Of a stretch of DNA of 64,000 bases, positions 45,930-58,280 are shown piece after piece; position 1 is the stretch's first letter; each line of letters starts with the position of its first letter. The DNA is from Medicago truncatula (Eukaryota > Streptophyta > Magnoliopsida > Fabales > Fabaceae). The stretch covers positions 43,024,755-43,088,754 of the forward strand of contig NC_053048.1 in assembly GCF_003473485.1 (NCBI RefSeq), read 5' to 3'. A program made the translations under genes and the position numbers. The notes beneath the pieces are model-generated. The model made no database searches and had not been told where the DNA came from. It saw only the letters and a list, made by a program, of their open reading frames with translations.

Positions 45930-46954
45930 ATGTATTTTATATTCTATACCATCAAGTAAATAATAAAATAATCAGTATTTTTATCATTGTCATTGAAATT
46001 AAAATAAAAAGAAATGAATTATTTTTGCTTGAGCGATGGAAAAAATATATTTATGTAAAAATGGATTAAAATGCAGTACCTAAATAATTCACAGAGGAGA
46101 TGGTTGTAATTTAAGCATCAATTAAGGAGAAGAAGTATACTTTATTTTAGGTTTTTATTTTCAAGGGAGAGGAATCTATATAAGAGGGAACGAGATTGTA
46201 TTTCAAGTTTCGGTTAGGGGAGGGGAGTGTAATTTACTCATAAACAAACCGTTATATATATGATATTTAGTAACATTTTCCCGGTAACAACCAATTATAC
46301 ATTACCAAGTATATGTATTTCAAGCTTCCATTAAAAGAACAGACTCTTGATAAAGTGTTGGTGACTTTTGAGATCATAGATTCTTCTATGGTGGAAAACA
46401 CATGAAAAACACCTTGAGAGTGAAAAAAGGAGATAAGTTGGGGGATGTTTTGGAGAATGTTGGAAGCTAAATATTTTGATTGCTTTTGTATCTCTCTTGA
46501 TCAAGGAAATAACGAGGAAAAACAGTAAAAATTAGGTTTATATTTGTAGAGCATTTTGAAGCTAATTTCTTTTAACTTTTTGATAATTACGTCACTCTTA
46601 AATCAAATTGAGTAAACAAATATTAATGCGTTTTTTTGCTCTATATTCTCTTTATCAAATTAACATAATATCAAATAACCCGTTTAATTAATTAGGTAGC
46701 ATCTTTTATTATAAATTGTGGAAATATTGAAACATAAATAACATAAAGTCTCAATCAATTATTTTCAAGTACACACCAGGGATTTCAAACTACTTTTTCT
46801 CCTCCAGAGAATTTACGTTTTCAATCATTCTCTGTAGCTAGTTTAATTATTAAGTAGTATCCATGAAGTAAACTTATTCAATCAATAAAGAAAAGATGTT
46901 TCTTATCACACCACCCTCAAAGGGATAAGAAGAAGTACAATCATTTGCATAATT
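45930..46954. other. Gene-free; 3' flank of the methyltransferase pseudogene
   Basis: From about 46740 to 46954 the sequence parallels 49860-50041 downstream of the second methyltransferase (shared 'caagtacacaccaggg' and 'tcacaccaccctcaaaggga'), showing that the duplication extends into the 3' flank. No other feature is seen. Confidence 0.5.
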
Positions 46955-48089
46955 TCAAGCATCCATTACTCTTCCAATTCTCAAATATACTTGAAACTTG
47001 ACAGTCTTTTGGCCATCTTCACCACGAGCAAGTTTAAAATTTTCAATAACATCCTCCTTAAGCAGTTCAACCCCGTTATTCTTTGATGTCTGATATGATG
47101 ACCTTGATCTTATATAAGTCAAGAAATCATCAAAATCCATCACAGTCTCTGCCACAAACTCAAATGGTCCTGTATGATCAACTCCTTCAACGGGCCCAAA
47201 TGGAAAATCAACGGTTTCATAATTTTCCTCAACTAATTCACGTCTTTGGGTCCCAATGAGGTTTTGCATCAAAAGAATATACCTTATCATGCAAAGCATC
47301 AACTGCATCATTAACTCTTGGTGAATTGTAACACCAAGTAGCAATGATACCATGAGGTTTCTTGAGGACCCAATTGACTTGCTTGTAGAAGGTTGAGAGG
47401 TCAAACCAGTGAAGAGCTTGAGCAATGGTGACAAGGTCTATGGTTCCTTGAGATGACACCATTTGTTCAAGCTCAGCCATGGACATTATTAGAAATCGTG
47501 GTTGAGCCTAATACAACCCCATAAAACCGGCTTGTGAGGTGAAGATTGCCTCCACTTATAAACAAATTGTTAGGCCAACTCCTAACCGATGTGGAACTCT
47601 TAACAGACATGGTTGATGGGGTGTGTTGGTATCGCACATTATGAAGCAAGGTTGCAAATTCAAGTTGTTTCTCACTAGCATCGGTAGCTACTACATTGTT
47701 GTACAATGTAGCTAACTGAAATCACAGATTAGTTTTTTGTTAGTAAAAACAATTGAAAGAACAAAAGTTGTATAGTACGAAATCACAAATATATATATGC
47801 TTTTAATGTCTGCAAATATGTATAACTGCAACAAAAGTATATTAAAAGAAATACTATTCCTCAAAAAGAAAAAGAAGCAAAAGAAAATATATGGTAGAAG
47901 TGTCCTAAAGGATAGAGTTCTTTGACAAGAGAAACGCACAGATTTGGGAGCTTGTCCACTTCCGGTGGCAACGTCCCAAACGAGGTTGTGAGAGGGAGTT
48001 TTAGAAGCTATGAATTGGAAGAGTTGTGGTGGATAACTTGGCCTTGCATTTGAATATTCCCTTGCCTGATTCACATAAAGTTCTGCCAT
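46955..48089 (-). pseudogene. SAM-dependent methyltransferase copy 1, broken
   Basis: Same two-exon structure as the intact copy at 50-51.9 kb. Exon 1 is 47940-48089 (MAELYVNQAREYSNARPSYP ... VWDVATGSGQAPKS), with the glycine-rich SAM-binding motif I. Exon 2 starts at 47715. Exon 2 is split by a solo LTR at 47487-47605, which adds 124 bp with its duplication and shifts the frame. A single extra A near 47246 (GGGACCCAAAGACG against GGGACTCAAGACG in copy 2) shifts it again before RELVEENYETVDFPFGPVEG. The 3' end RIGRVMDA is intact. It is most likely non-functional. Confidence 0.88.
47487..47605 (-). mobile_element. Solo LTR of a TRIM-type element (fossil)
   Basis: On the minus strand it begins TGTTAAGAG and ends TTCTAATA, flanked by a perfect 5-bp duplication (GACAT at 47482-47486 and 47606-47610 on the plus strand). 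It is 119 bp long. Internal 'tataagtggaggcaatc' and 'caagccggttttat' are shared with the two LTRs of the TRIM at 22.4 kb. It lies in exon 2 of the methyltransferase pseudogene. The perfect duplication and good ends suggest that it is younger than the 22.4-kb copy. Confidence 0.85.
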
Positions 48090-49000
48090 CTCTATTCTCT
48101 TCTTAATTCGCTATAACTAATTTCCTAATAATTTTTAGATCAGACTCAAATTTGCATCTTTGATTGCCCATTGCATTTGCACTATATATATATAGTAATT
48201 CATGACGATCGGACCTTAGTTTGAATACGCATAAAAAAGAAAGACGACAAATGATAACATATCTGCACATGATTGTTGTTTAACGTTATGCATGGGTACC
48301 GCAGATACTAGTATATGATATTCTATCGTATCGTATATACCGATGAATATCTATTTTTATTTAGTTACTTAAAAAAAATCTATTTTAGTTTAGTTGAATC
48401 CGAACATGGTTAAGGTAAAAACTTGCTAACCGTGGAAAAAGTGTGGAAAGTATTTTGATTATGAGAAATGGTATTTATACAATTATTTTTTGAAAATATT
48501 ATGATAATTTTTTCTTTCATACTTACATTACGTTTTTAGTTTCTCTCTATTGTTTTGGTTTTTCTGCCAATATCTTATTTTCTTTGTAAATTTTTTGTTG
48601 TCCCAAAAATTGTTCAAATATACAACAGTTTGATTATCTATTTTGCTTCTGATAAAAATAGTCGAGAGGGTGGATTATAAAAATTAAATATTTGAAGCTT
48701 GATGATAAAATTATGGTTGAGCACATGGTTAAGGTGCAGATATTAATATTATACAAGTTTCTACCAAAAAAAAAAAAAATTATACAAGTCCATAAAAAAA
48801 ATTAATATTATACAATTTTTTTTTGAGGTTAACGGTGGTGGTCGACAGTCCAAAACGACTTTTGTATATACAATAAATCAAAATATTTAAAATTGCCACA
48901 TCAATTAATGTTTTTAATTTATTTGACAATTATGAATTTTTGATTGGTTGCCGGTACAAAAGTATCACCATTAAACTCATTTTTTTGGAGGTAATACATA
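48090..49000. other. Intergenic between the methyltransferase copies, left part
   Basis: AT-rich; the first roughly 50 bp resemble the 5' flank of copy 2. No gene or clear repeat beyond simple A/T runs. Confidence 0.4.
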
Positions 49001-49370
49001 TTTCTTTACGGTAGTTAGGAGAAGAAGGAATTGCTATGACTCTTTACAAGATGAAGATGAAAATTGGATTATTGATCCTCAACATATTGAAAAATTAGTC
49101 ACCAACCATTATTTAATCATTTTTGAAGGTGGGTAAAGTCTTCCTATTCTTGGAATTAATGGGGATTTTCCTCCTATAGATGATGAAACGATGGAGTTGC
49201 TCATTAAGCAAGTCACTCCGGGAAGAAATTCATTTCACGGTGAAGAGAGATTTGGAAATTACAAAGCTCCTGAGACAGATGTTCTCCAGGCCGTTTTCTT
49301 CAAGTCTCAATGAAATGTTATTGGAAATGAGTTTAGAAATTTTTGTAAATCCTTAAACATATCCTAGAGA
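49001..49370 (+). mobile_element. L1-type LINE reverse transcriptase fragment
   Basis: Plus-strand reading, with stops, gives RRRRNCYDSLQDEDENWIID, PQHIEKLVTNHYLIIFEGG, then FGNYKAPETDVLQAVFFKSQ and NVIGNEFRNFCKS. This matches the plant L1 region that runs from the linker (...NWI.DP..I...V..HY..LF) into the start of the reverse transcriptase domain (KAPGPDG.QA.FFQ.W). Only about 120 codons survive, and both ends of the element are missing. It is old. Confidence 0.75.
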
Positions 49371-50041
49371 TTTGATTCCAAGAAGAACGTGCACGAAGGA
49401 TTTCCATCATATAAATAAAAGTGTGTTAGTATTTCTTGCACCAATAGTTAGTGGGTTTTGCTATAGCTAGCGTTAGCTCTACTATTTAGTATCTCTAATT
49501 ATCAACTACATTATACAATTCTTTTCTTCCTGATTCTTATAGAATATGTTGTGGCTAAGTACTTAAAAAAAACTTTCAGATTGACAGTATCGCATAAGAG
49601 TTATGATACATAGACACCCTTAGGTGGTAATACATTCATTGACACCCACACAAAAAGCTGACATGTGGTCACGTGGACCCTGCACAAGCACATTTTCTCT
49701 TTCCTCTCCTCTTCTCTCTTCCTAGTGCATGAAAATAAAGGGTGTCTATGTAACATTTTCCATCGCATAACTGTTTAATTTTGTAGCATTTTTATGAGAA
49801 ATTTGTTGAAACATTGAAACATAAAATACTTAAATTCGTCATACCAAGTTACAATAGAAAGGCTCAATCAATTATCTACAAGTACACACCAGGGGTTTCA
49901 AACTAGTTTTTCTCCTCTGGAATATCTGCTTTCAATCATTCTCAAAAGCTAGCTTAATTATTTAAGTAGTATCAAAGAAAAGATGTTCCTTGTCACACCA
50001 CCCTCAAAGGGATAAGAAAAAGTACAATCATTTGCATATTT
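49371..50041. other. Intergenic, 3' flank of the intact methyltransferase
   Basis: No gene seen. From about 49860 it is homologous to the 3' flank of copy 1. Confidence 0.45.
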
Positions 50042-51856
50042 TCAAGCATCCCTTACTCTTCCAATTCTCAGATATACTTGAAACTTGGCAATCTTTTTTC
50101 CATCTTCTCCCCAAGCAAGTTTGAATTTTTCAATAACATCATCAGTAAGAAGCTCAACCCCTTTATTCTTTGATGACTGATAAGCTGACCTTGATCTTAT
50201 ATAATTCAAGAAGTCATCCAAATCCATCACAGTCTCGGCCTCAAACTCAAACGGTCCTGTATGATCAACCCCTTCCACAGGATCAAATGGAAAATCAATG
50301 TTTCTATAATTATCCTCAAGTAATTCACGTCTTGAGTCCCAATAAGGTTTTGCATCAAACGAATACAACTTATCATGTAAAGCACCAACTGCATCATTAA
50401 CTCTTGGTGAAGTGTAACACCAGATAGCTAAGACACCATTAGGTTTCTTGAGAACCCAATTAACTTGTTTGTAGAAGGTTGAGAGGTCAAGCCAGTGAAG
50501 GGCTTGAGCAATGGTCACAAGGTCTATGGTTCCTTGAGGTGACACCATTTGTTCAAGCTCAGTCATGGACATGGTTGATGGGGTGTGTTGGTATCGTACA
50601 TTAGGAAGCTTGGTTGCAAATTCAAGTTGTTTCTCACTAGCATCTGTGGCTATGACATTCTTGTACAGTGTACTTAACTGAAATCACAAACTATTTTTGT
50701 CAAAGTAAAAACAAAAATGGTATCATGTCTGTGGAAATTGACAAATTTAGAAGCATTCCTAGTAGCTGGGGAGAAGTTAGTATAACATAAAAACATACAA
50801 ATGCAAATTCAATGTTAGTTTTCACTGATTGGCTCAAAGAGTTGAAATAGTTGCGACCAAAGATCTGGTGATTACAAAAAATGAAATTATGAAATAAAAA
50901 ATATTTTTCACAACATATCATACTATTAGGGGTAGAGGTAGGGGTTGCAAAACGGGGTTAGGCCACTGGGGCCGACACGTTTAATCCACTATTTTTTATG
51001 GATTGAGTTGAGGTTTTGAACTCGACCACTTAAGTTGACTCGTTCCATTTAACCCATTGAAAAAGTGAAGTGGAGCGGATTGGCCCACAAGTTAGTTTTC
51101 AAAAAAATATCATTTATGTATTGTTTTTACTAAGAAATCATTTGAATTACACCACAAAGCTATTTGTCCCGCGTTTGCTATGTTCATGAAGATTTTTTTT
51201 TTTTTTTTTAATAATAAGAACAACAAATCATGTGAATAACTCAACATTTTTTTTGGTAATAACGACTCGTGTGAATGGAAGTACTATCTAATTTGTTTGA
51301 CGAAGCGATCCACCAATTCGTCAGGCTGCCAAGAGGCAGAGTGACGGTTTGAACCTGACCATCTAAGTTGGTTAGCTTTGCCCCACCCATTTTTGACGGG
51401 TTAAAAACAGGACATTCCTAAACGAGGAGGGTCAACCTACTTTGCATAGAAGTAGGTCGGACCCCACAAGGTTTTCTTAAATATGTAGGGTGAGTTTGGT
51501 CTCTTAGTTATACAATAACAATGATAAACTTGCAACTACCAATAGTCTAGTGACTATTACAAATTACTATTGATAAAAATCACAACAACTTAGGTACATA
51601 AGAAAATAGCAAAAGAAGAGATATATGCTAGTATTTATTTATCACCGAAAAAAAGAAAGATATATGATGTAGAAGGATAAGAAAAAAAGAAAAAGAAGAT
51701 ACGCACAGATTTGGCAGCTTGGCCGGTTCCTGTGGCCACGTCCCAAGCAAGGTCGTGAGAGGGAGTTTTAGAAGCTATGAATTGGAAGAGTTGTGGTGGA
51801 TAACTTGGCCTTGAATCTGCATATTCCTTTCCCTGTTTCGCAAAATGCTCTGCCAT
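50042..51856 (-). CDS. SAM-dependent methyltransferase (class I), 261 aa, intact copy
   Basis: Exon 1 51707-51856 and exon 2 50042-50677 total 786 nt, 262 codons with the stop. The start is MAEHFAKQGKEYADSRPSYP. Motif I is WDVATGTGQAAKS; the acidic residue after strand 2 lies in VIATDASEKQLEFA; then come IDLVTIAQALHWLDLSTFY and a WVLKKPNGVLAIWCY strand. This is the plant family often annotated as 'putative methyltransferase DDB_G0268948' or embryo-abundant protein-like; the substrate is not known. The intron is about 1.03 kb and contains T-runs and a GC-richer stretch (50940-51490) that may be an inserted repeat. The copy is intact, unlike its neighbour. Confidence 0.88.
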
Positions 51857-52289
51857 TTCTATTCTCTCCTTAATTAAGCTAAAGTTAATAATCTAATATA
51901 ATAACATTGAGATCATTCTTGCACAATTTATTCATTTGTGATATGATAGGAGAAGAACCTTCGCTGGCATACACCTAAAAAGACACATGTTACATTGATA
52001 GTTGATACCAGTGGGATACTTTAGGATAACAGAGTTGGGCCTTCTATGGTTACAACCCGGCCCAAGCACATTGCCACGTCATAATGTGAAACCATGCAGA
52101 GTCAACAATAGTCAAATGCCACATCATGCATGATATTATGAAAACTTGGTGAGCTGCTCAATACTTATTTTACATAAGTGAGCTTGTGCTGCTGTGTCTT
52201 CTTTTCTTTTTTAAAATATTGGCTATTCTTGTTACTTGATCAGAAGGCACAGTTACTAATCTGCTACCACTATTTCTGCTAACATTGAC
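51857..52289. promoter_or_regulatory. Duplicated CNL upstream region, decayed copy
   Basis: The stretch 52145-52290 (tacttattttacataagtgagcttgtg ... ttggctattcttgttacttgatc) closely matches 58015-58280 upstream of the intact CNL. This shows that the CNL duplication included the promoter and 5'UTR. The left part also holds the 5' flank of the methyltransferase. Confidence 0.6.
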
Positions 52290-53060
52290 ATGGCTGAATC
52301 ATTTGTGTTTAATATTGCTGATTCACTATTTATGAAGATGCTTCACGATCCTATGGTGGATGCTGATGAGAAGAAGAAGGGACCAAAAGCATGGTTTGCG
52401 TGAATGGCTTGAGCCTATGATGCTGAAGATGATGTATTGTATGGATTTGAGTTGCAACATAATTTCTTATTTGCTCTGACTCTGAAATTTGGAATTTAAA
52501 ACAAAACAAAGACAACATTTTACCTGCCCTTAAGTTAAGCTCTGACTCTCACATTGTTTCACTTATCCAAAGGATTTTGGCGTCACTACTGTTCAACTCA
52601 TTAAACAAAGATGGAAATTAAAGTCCGGAGAATATTGCAAGAGATTATGTCGAAGAACTACTAACAGTCGAGGTCATTTCTTCAAGATTTTTAGGATTTT
52701 GGCCATTTCTAATATTTCAAAGTACACGATTTCGTGCATGATCTCGCACTCTATTTTGCAAAAGATGAGTGTGTGTAGTAGTAGTAGACTCCCATACTGG
52801 GAATATATCTCGGCAAATAAGACATTTCTCAATTGTTGAAAATGGTTTACTCGATATTGCTTTATCCCTAAGTCCAAAAGTGTGAGAACTATACTATTTT
52901 CCATCAAAGGAGTGGGTATTGGCAGTGAATCAATGTTAGATGCATGGATATTAAGATACAAATACTTATCAAGTTTAGATTTAAGTGATACTCTGTTTGT
53001 GACTCTACCTAATTCAATTGTCAAATTGGAGTATCTGCATGTCAGATAACTAATGAATTG
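52290..53060 (+). pseudogene. Decayed CC-NBS-LRR gene
   Basis: Begins ATGGCTGAATCATTTGTG like the other CNL copies, then large internal deletions join short pieces of the coiled coil (MLMRRRR-type region, EDDVLYGFELQ), post-NB-ARC (NILPALKLS, then ENIARDYVEELL), the MHD neighbourhood (FVHDLALYFAKDE), and the start of the LRR region (LSPKSVRTILFSIKGVGIGS, then NSIVKLEYLHV). The P-loop, kinase-2 and GLPL regions are gone. Several frame breaks are present. It is a clear relic of the gene family at 58.3 kb. Confidence 0.82.
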
Positions 53061-54246
53061 ATTGTTTTGATCACTACACCTCATTGACCTTGCATCCAAT
53101 GTTAGTCTTTCCATCCTCTTTTAATAACACCAGTCTTAATCATCTTCACACCATTGTATCAACCATTGTCTTAAAACCATGACAGTAAAATATCTGTTTT
53201 TTCTAAACGTCTATGTACGTCAAACATGCCCTTTCCATTCCTCCATTACACCAATAAATCCACCGTCTATTGCCTCTAATTACATCAAGGCAGTGAAGAG
53301 CAACCAATATCGATCACTCCTTAGTCCATACAAACTCATCCAGTTATTCTCCTAGCCAATTCCTTATAGTCCTCTTCCCACAACCAACACCAAACATTCG
53401 CTTATAACCATGCACGTGATAGAAACTGGTATATTCGATTCAGAAATTAATGAATAAACATGAACAGACTGCAAATACTTCAAACAGGGCACTAGCTGTG
53501 ACAGAATATGGTTTTCCCAAGATCAAAGGAGAACCTTTACCTTCGCCGATGTCAATAACAATAAATTCCACCTTAAAGATGACCTTGTACACTTTTCAAC
53601 CATGTCTTCAACTACTTTCTTTGAGTAGGCTAATGATTCATTGATAGCATTTGTCACCGAGGAGCCAAGCTTCATTTTCCTATTGAACTTATCTTATTTT
53701 TATCTTCTCCCATGCATCTCATCCCAACAATTCCTCAATGCAATACTGTTTTCCCTTTCATTGCAGCAGCTCATTGTTAAATGGAGAAAACACACTAAAC
53801 ATTATCACTTCATACCATTTGTTCAGAAAATATATACTATGTGTACTTTATGAGGAGTGTTCTAAACAATAAATGTTCAAATTTAATCAAGAGATGATTT
53901 TACAATGAGATAACCAATAAATACATCTTTTGTGGGATAACACTACTTGTAATGCCCAACAAAAGAAAAACTAAACTGGAAGCAACCACTAAGAGCTTCA
54001 GCAGCACCAAATAACAAGATTAAACAGCAGGCCACAATCTTCATTTGGAGAATAGGATGGACACATATCTTAGACATAGCAAACAATATAGATAAAATCT
54101 TCTTGATAAATATTGAGATGGTGTTGAGTATCTTTTTCCCCCTTAAAGCATTTAGATCAGGGCTTCAGAATGAAATCCAACACCAATTAAAGTAGCATCC
54201 AATCTACGCACATAAAACCTGCAATTCTGTCCGACACTAAAATTGA
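53061..54246. other. Gene-free; weak LTR-retroelement fossil signal
   Basis: No gene is supported. On the minus strand at about 53450-53600 a short stretch resembles the end of a Ty3-type aspartic protease domain (LILGKPY). No flanking LTR, integrase or reverse transcriptase is visible, so this is at most a small fossil fragment. Confidence 0.3.
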
Positions 54247-57200
54247 TCAATCCACCAAAGCGCATTCATTTTCACCATCACAACAAACAGCAACATTCTT
54301 ATCTGTTCGTTCATGATTTTGCTCCATGGTTTCGCTAATTGGTTCATCATAAATGAGATAAATCGCTGTCTTCTTCACAATGAAATTGTTCTCAAAAACA
54401 ACAACAACCTCCATTTTATCACCAGGTTCTATACTTGATACTAATCTCTGCCCCTCCTCATCTTCAAATGAGACTAATGCCTCTCTCTTATAGATCTGAA
54501 TGGTAGCCTTTGTGTGATTTTTTACCATCACGTTTTTAAGTCCATCTGATGCTATGTTTTCTGGAGTTGAAGAATAGACAATACACATTATTGTCTTTAA
54601 GTTACGTCCATCCACTCGAGGGACATCAAAAATTACAGAAGAACCTTTGCAATTGAAGGTTAACCAATCAGGATAATGATCACCAGGGAGCAAACAACCA
54701 CCAAACTCATTGACGGTCATATTCTGTACAAGGGAAGATAGAATCAAAATTTAAATGAATAGTATATTAAAATTAACATTAGAGTACATACAATGGAGAA
54801 TGAGTGAAACCTGTACAATTTTCTCTTTCAAAATATTGGAAAGTTGGCAATTCATTCCCATTTGAATGAAAAAAGATTTCAAGGAATTTCTTGATACTTG
54901 CGATGTATGTGGAGCTAGTTCCAATTCCTTATAATTAGTGGCATATAAGGCATCCAAAATTATTTCTGCATCATGAGAAAGTTGAGACTCTGAGCTGCAC
55001 TGCACCCAAAGACTTCGTAGACTCGGAAGGTACGTCGAAATTGATGACAGTGCATGGGAATTGCTGTGTGATACATCTAGAGGAACAAGAGATGACATGA
55101 TAGTAGATGTTTGAAATCGGAACGGGAGAACATTTGTTGGTGACATCCAAGACCAAATGATAGATGGAAACACATCATGTGAGAATCCTTCATAGCCGCA
55201 CAAAGATATATAAGCGATGCTTTTAGATCTTACTACTGAAAATGGCACTCTTGTTATTGCAGTGTTATTTGCAATCAAGGTGGTTAAAGATTCCATCTGT
55301 TCCATGTCCTCTTCCAATTTGTCAATCTTTGAACATCCAGAAAGAATGAGAGTTTTAAGTAATTTTAACTTATAGATACCTTTAGGAAGGCTTTGAAGGC
55401 TAATACAATCTTCCAAATTTATTAGAAGAACTTTATTGAGATGTCCAATACTGTGGGAAACCTCAGACAATCTTGGACAATCTGTGAGTACTAGTTTTTC
55501 AAGGTTAGGCATGTTTGAAAAATCTGGAGTCTTTGTCAGATAATGAGAATGACTAAGATTGAGAATTTTCAGCTTTTCCAGCCTCTGCAAGAACAGAAAT
55601 GTTATAAAGAAAACTTAGAGAAGAAACATAAAAAATAAATGGAAGAAATTACAATGTATCAGTAACCTTGAGAATGGAAACTAAAATATTTACTTTATTG
55701 CATCATCGGTTGTTTTTAACACCGATATACATTGGTTTGGATTTACTTTTGCGAAAAATTGAAATAAGACTACGTTTATGTGTACCATGTTGCAGAAATT
55801 ATTGAAAGCCATGTCTGAGCATTCTGCAAAGAGTTCAAAAATTTGACATGATATGTTTGAAATTTAAATTTAAATCCTATTTAATCTAATAATCAAGAGT
55901 GGGACCCTTCGTTACCCTTTTAACTATATCAAAGTTTTTGCCCAAGATTTAGGTGGTAATTAATACCTGGGGCTCTTCCCACACATGTTTGACATTGCTG
56001 TTTTCTAACTCAATGGAAACTAAATTTTCTTGATAAAAGCTTGAAGGAATGCATGTTAAAGGAAAACCATTCCAAGAAAGCCATCTCAAATTTTTTGAAA
56101 GATACTCAAAGTCCCCATCAAGTTGTACACCAGCAAGTTGAAGCAATCTGAGTCTTTTCATCTTCTTAAATGCTTTAGTACTAAAGCGTTTTCCATTTGT
56201 TCTTGGCAATTTCAAAGCCAAACCCTCAACAGCTTTTGTTCCCTATTAAATATAATGAAGAAAAAAGTAAAATATGCATGGACTGAAGATACAAAACAGA
56301 TAAGAAAACTTGTGATAAAACTGATTATGTCAGTAGAAGCCAAAAAGCATAAAATAATTCATAAGCCAAACTAATTTTCAAATTGCAACCGAACTAATTT
56401 TTGAAGGTCTTGTGATAATCAACAACACTTAAATGTTAACAATTGACTCAAATGTTTGTTTTAGTTCCCTAAGCTTTAGATAGCTTAAAACCAGAACATA
56501 AAATAAGCATATGTTTTCTTACAGTTTGTTCTGATAATACATCAGCCACGTCCTTATTAAACCACAACCTGCTACGCTCCTCAAGCTCCTTTGGTGATTT
56601 CTCACGAATGATCTCTCTTCCCATATCTCGCAGCAAATCATGCATTCCAAGCCTGTTCCTATCATCAACAGTTACAAGGCTTCGCTCTACAAGAACACTT
56701 ACTCCAATTTCTGCAAAAAGTTCACTTCCATTTAATATATGTATAACATCATTTCTGTCCATCCCAATAAAGAAACAAGCTATGTCAAGGAATATTTCTT
56801 TCTCCGTGTCATCATTTAGACCTTCATAGCTCATTTTTAACTTCTTTTGTACTTGGTCATTGGGAATTCTTTTGAGTTTGTCCAATACACACTTCCACTC
56901 TATTATCCCCCTATCAAACAAATATGACCCAAGGACTTCCAGAGCTAACGGTAGTTGCCCAGAATACTCAACTACATTGCTGGAAATTCCAGCAAAATCT
57001 TCTTTGGGCCTCACTTGCTTGAATGCATGCCAACTAAAAAGCTCAATTGATTCACTTTCATCCATTTCTTTCATTGCGTATACTTGGTCAACTCTATTCC
57101 CTCTAAGTATATGCCTATCTCTAGTTGTGATGATTATTCTACTCCCCACACCAAACCATTGACGACTTCCACACAAAGCATTAAATTGATCCAATGTACT

Positions 57201-57383
57201 CACGTCATCAAGTACAAGAAGTACTCTTTTACCACATAGTCTATCTTTTAATATAATTTTTCCTGCCTCAATACTTTGTATTTTGGTTGTCGTTTCTTTG
57301 CAAATATCAAAGAGAAGTTGTTGTTGTAAAGACACTTGTCCAACATTTTTCTCCCAAACCTCCCTAGTATTTTTTATTGTCAC
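54247..57383 (-). CDS. TNL-type NLR lacking the TIR domain and P-loop (795-codon open frame)
   Basis: Intracellular immune receptor family. Exons 56523-57383, 55967-56242, 54811-55584 and 54247-54723; each is a multiple of three, with phase-0 junctions, as usual in TNLs. NB-ARC starts at NTREVWEKNVGQVSLQQQLL and keeps kinase-2 (RVLLVLDDVSTLDQF), RNBS-B (GSRIIITTRDRHIL), GLPL (GQLPLALEVLGSYL) and MHD (LGMHDLLRDMGREIIR). The LRR follows (LNLSHSHYLTKTPDFSNMPN, LILSGCSKIDKLEEDM), then a C-JID type end (FGGCLLPGDHYPDWLTFNCK). Upstream of 57383 there is no TIR exon, no GGIGKTT P-loop and no in-frame ATG before about residue 100. It is therefore a 5'-truncated TNL: probably a pseudogene, although the remaining frame is fully open. 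Confidence 0.85.
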
Positions 57384-58280
57384 GTCATCACATGTATAGT
57401 GTTTTTGTTTTAAAGAATGTATAGTGCTTATAAAGTTTGAGCAATCATCACCTTACATATCGATTTGATATTAATATAATATTTTAGACTTAAGTTGACA
57501 AGTCCTACCAAACTTTCAAAAAGGTAAGATAATGCCTAAAAATAAATCTATACCATATGTCAAATTTAATCCTTAATATTGTTCAGCATGCTATACTTTA
57601 CTTTTCAATTCTAACTCAGCAAGCAAACTGTAATGATATTCAAACACTCATATTTTCTGACACTTGGTTTACTACGTTTAAAGATATAGGTAATTCAGTT
57701 GAGTAGATGATTACATCGCATTCAAAATTGTGAAAATGTGATTAACTAACAACTATTAGTTGAATTAACCAAGTATAGAGCATGTGCAGGGAAAATTGGG
57801 TGTCCAGGAAATTTTTTTGGCTAGCTAAAAAACCTATTTCCACATGATAATGGAAAAAACAATGTAGTCCAACACATGATAGATAGCATGCAGACGCAAC
57901 AAAAGCCAAATGCCACACCAACCTTAACGATATTATATATGCTGGTGGCCCTTCCTGTTGCTATTATTATATATATGCTGATTGAGGTTGGCATTCTAAA
58001 TTATTCAGACATGTTGGGCTGCTTAATTCTTATTTTACATAGGTGAGCTTGTGCTTCTCTTTTTTTTAGAAAAAAAAATATTATATTGTGTAAACCACCT
58101 TATTTGATTCTTTTAACAATGATAATATAAACAAATAAACACAGCTTTTAATAATGTATTTGTTCCCTTCCCCCATGAATAGAATAATTTGGTTGAATAT
58201 TGGCTATTCTTGTTACTTGATCTGAAGGCACAATAGCTAATTTACGACCATAACTTCATTTCTGCTATTTCCTAGTTAAC
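57384..58280. promoter_or_regulatory. Intergenic between divergent NLRs; CNL promoter
   Basis: About 0.9 kb separates the truncated TNL (minus) from the CNL (plus). The right half (58015-58280) is shared with 52145-52290. AT-rich. No certain TATA or W-box is called. Confidence 0.45.

Noticed and set aside
53450-53600. LTR retroelement protease fossil as a firm call
   Set aside because: Only one short motif resembles the domain and nothing flanks it; kept only as a weak note.
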